From Streptomyces sp. NRRL WC-3626 (GTDB lineage Bacteria; Actinomycetota; Actinomycetes; Streptomycetales; Streptomycetaceae), in contig NZ_JOCA01000006.1 in NCBI RefSeq assembly GCF_000718785.1, forward strand, positions 496,001-560,000: a stretch of DNA of 64,000 bases, given 5' to 3'. Both the position numbers and the translations under genes were made by a program. The stretch's first letter is position 1. Every line of letters begins with the position of its first letter. The notes beneath the pieces are model-generated. The model had not been told where the DNA came from. It saw only the letters and a program-made list of their open reading frames with translations, and made no database searches. This document shows positions 62,586 to 64,000 of the stretch, in pieces.

Positions 62586-63302
62586 ATGCGCACAGCAGAG
62601 GCGACACCGCAGTCCATACGCGAGGACCGGCCCGTGATCCTCGGCATCTCGGGGTCCGAACGGGCCGGCGGCAACACCGATCTGGCACTCCAGTACGCGG
62701 GGAAACTGGTGCGTGAACGCGGCGCCGAGTTCCAGGCCGTGTATCTGCGCGACCACCGCATCTCGCCGTGCAGCCCGTGCGGCGACTGCAACAACCGCAC
62801 CAGCGCCTGCGGGCTGGGGGACGACATGCCCGCCGTCGTCGACCGGATGCGGCAGGCCGACGGGATCATCTACGCCGTACCGGTGCACGGCTTCGGCCTC
62901 GCCCACCTCATGCAGATCTTCATCGAGCGGGCCGGCGTCGGCTATCTGCGCTTCGACCGGCCGCTCGCCAACAAGGTCGGCGGCATCATCGTCACCGCCC
63001 GCCGCTACAGCGACGCCTCCGTACACAACCAGCTCGTCGACAACCTGCTGCTCAACCGGATGATCCTGGTGGGCAGCGGCTTCCCGGCCCTGCTGCGCAA
63101 CACGTCGAAGAAGCCGGGCCTCAACGACCCCGAGGGCGTCGACGCCCTGGAGCGCATGGCCCACCGGATGGTCGACATGACCCTGCTGCTGCGCCGCCAC
63201 CGCTCGGTGACGGGCGAGCCCGTCCTGCCGGTCGACGACCGCAACGAACGCGTCGTACGCCGGCACCCGCACCTCGTGGACGGCACCCGGCGTCCCGCCT
63301 GA
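62586..63302 (+). CDS. flavodoxin-like NAD(P)H-dependent FMN oxidoreductase
   Basis: 238 residues. The FMN phosphate loop is GISGSERAGGNTDLAL (residues about 19-34), then SPCSPCGDCNNRTSACGLGDDM, a Cys-rich loop found in the iron-sulfur-flavoprotein/NADPH-FMN-reductase group, and AVPVHGFGLAHLMQIFIERA. It reduces FMN or a small organic substrate. In the cluster it may reduce a conjugated or quinonoid intermediate. GGGGGAG, four bases before the ATG, supports the start. Confidence 0.8.
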   Translation: MRTAEATPQSIREDRPVILGISGSERAGGNTDLALQYAGKLVRERGAEFQAVYLRDHRISPCSPCGDCNNRTSACGLGDDMPAVVDRMRQADGIIYAVPVHGFGLAHLMQIFIERAGVGYLRFDRPLANKVGGIIVTARRYSDASVHNQLVDNLLLNRMILVGSGFPALLRNTSKKPGLNDPEGVDALERMAHRMVDMTLLLRRHRSVTGEPVLPVDDRNERVVRRHPHLVDGTRRPA

Positions 63303-63321
63303 CCGCACCGCACCGCACCGC
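63302..63321 (+). repeat. 5-bp tandem repeat, four copies
   Basis: ACCGC repeated four times right after the oxidoreductase stop, in an 79-bp spacer. Confidence 0.85.
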
Positions 63322-63381
63322 ACCACGCCGTCCCGTACCGCTCCTCACATCCGACCGACCCCATATGACCAGGAGGGCCCC

Positions 63382-63726
63382 ATGTCCACCGTCACCCCCG
63401 CCGTCGTCGGCATCGACTTCGACGACATCCCCTGGGAGAAGTGGCACAAGCCCGGCGCCGACGGCCGGGTGAAGATCGCCTACACCGGAGGGTTCCGGGT
63501 GCGCCTGCTGGAGCTCCCCGCAGGCTTCGACGAGCAGCACTGGTGCGAGCGCGGACACCAGGGATACGTGCTGCGGGGCGAGTTCACCATCCACTTCGAC
63601 GACCGCTCGGTGCCCTGCCGTCCCGGCATGGGCTTCGTCATCCCCGGTGACGAACGGCACCGCTCCCAGGGCTCCGACACCGAACCCACCGTCGTCTACG
63701 TCGTCGACGAGGTGCCCGCGCCATGA
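63382..63726 (+). CDS. small single-domain cupin
   Basis: 114 residues. The beta-barrel has EQHWCERGHQGYVLRGEFTI, with His residues of cupin motif 1, and PGDERHRSQG for motif 2. Single cupins isomerise, oxygenate or bind small molecules; BacB of bacilysin synthesis is a double cupin, so this is not a direct counterpart. AGGAGG supports the ATG. It overlaps the chorismate mutase gene by four bases (ATGA), so both may act in the same step sequence. Confidence 0.78.
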   Translation: MSTVTPAVVGIDFDDIPWEKWHKPGADGRVKIAYTGGFRVRLLELPAGFDEQHWCERGHQGYVLRGEFTIHFDDRSVPCRPGMGFVIPGDERHRSQGSDTEPTVVYVVDEVPAP

Positions 63727-64000
63727 GCGGCTCGGACAGAATCGGGGAACTGCGCCTCTCCATCGACGCACTCGACCGGGACATCGTCGCCCTGCTCGCC
63801 GAACGCACCGCCGTCGTCCGTGAGCTGACCGAGTTCAAGCGCGATGAACAGACGGTCCGCTCGCCCGGACGGGTGGAAGAGGTGATCGCCAGGGTGCGTG
63901 ACCTCGCCGACGCGCACGGCATGCCGCCCGGCATCGCGGAGGCCGTGTACCGCACCCTGATCGAGGAGTTGACGGCGCTCCAGCTGGAGCGCCTCGCCGA
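63723..64000 (+). CDS. AroQ/PchB-type chorismate mutase, 3' end beyond the window
   Basis: The frame is open from the ATG at 63723 to the edge, giving 92 residues. All-helical AroQ pattern: LRLSIDALDRDIVALLAERTAVV with the Arg of helix 1, EFKRD, then PGRVEEVIARVRDLADAHGM and YRTLIEELTALQLERL. It converts chorismate to prephenate; close relatives are isochorismate-pyruvate lyase and aminodeoxychorismate mutase. With the BacA-like gene it makes a chorismate-to-decarboxylated-prephenate branch plausible. Confidence 0.82.
   Translation, partial: MSGSDRIGELRLSIDALDRDIVALLAERTAVVRELTEFKRDEQTVRSPGRVEEVIARVRDLADAHGMPPGIAEAVYRTLIEELTALQLERLA

Noticed and set aside
63382..63726. BacB counterpart of bacilysin synthesis
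   Set aside because: BacB is a double cupin about twice this size; a single cupin cannot be equated with it.

Overview
The window is high-GC actinobacterial DNA, almost certainly a Streptomyces chromosome. It has dense GC3-biased coding, start codons of ATG, GTG and occasionally TTG, rare TTA codons confined to regulators and one accessory gene, a fabD-fabH-acpP-fabF operon next to a FasR-type activator, a DUF3145 gene, and a SCO2400-family zinc-ribbon protein. From memory, the gene order from the mce locus to fasR follows the S. coelicolor SCO2386-SCO2422 region in inverted order. No tRNA, rRNA, CRISPR array or transposase was seen.

Layout. (1) 0-2.7 kb: the end of an unknown gene, then an overlapping pair of secreted GH43 arabinan-degrading enzymes behind a clear promoter with two palindromes. 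(2) 2.7-21.3 kb: a complete Mce lipid-import system. It has an MceG/MlaF-like ATPase, two YrbE permeases, six MceA-F proteins, four Mce-associated proteins arranged as a duplicated two-gene module, and a secreted lytic transglycosylase. A divergent operon of three secreted proteins (one with a DUF6801-like domain) plus a PucR-type regulator with two TTA codons lies next to it. (3) 21.3-31.9 kb: an aminotransferase with a long proline/collagen-like tail, then a sugar module on the minus strand: Tat-type aldose 1-epimerase, ChvE-GguAB-like monosaccharide ABC transporter, U32-like protein, zinc dehydrogenase and a D-galactonate-dehydratase-like enolase. Similar GTTCGATAT-type elements lie upstream of three of its transcription units. 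(4) 32-47 kb: mostly core genes (SCO2400-like, MarR/double-bond reductase pair, EI24 and LysE membrane proteins, a pyroglutamyl-peptidase-like protein lacking its Cys, a second aldose epimerase, SGNH lipoprotein, DUF3145, fab operon, FasR, pirin). It also holds a dispersed 94-bp repeat, a GH3 gene remnant and a lipoprotein remnant. (5) 47.4-49.0 kb: a WhiJ/AbaA-like trio (DUF397, XRE-DUF5753, anti-sigma-like ATPase). (6) 49.0 kb to the window edge: a biosynthetic gene cluster that I do not recognise as any characterised one.

The cluster at 49-64 kb is the main candidate for something new. A TTA-containing MocR-type regulator precedes a chorismate-based gene set: anthranilate/ADIC-synthase-like TrpE and glutaminase subunits, a PaaK-like adenylate-forming ligase, a BacA-like (bacilysin) prephenate decarboxylase homologue, a metal-dependent amidohydrolase, an MFS exporter, a free-standing PheRS B3/B4 editing-domain protein, an ATP-grasp amino-acid ligase, a second MFS exporter, a TrpB2-type PLP enzyme, a flavodoxin-like NAD(P)H:FMN oxidoreductase, a small cupin, and an AroQ/PchB-type chorismate mutase that runs off the window. 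I infer a pathway that draws both anthranilate-type and prephenate-derived non-aromatic amino acid precursors from chorismate and joins them through ATP-dependent ligation, with export and possibly tRNA editing as self-protection. The product cannot be named from sequence alone, and more of the cluster probably lies beyond 64 kb.
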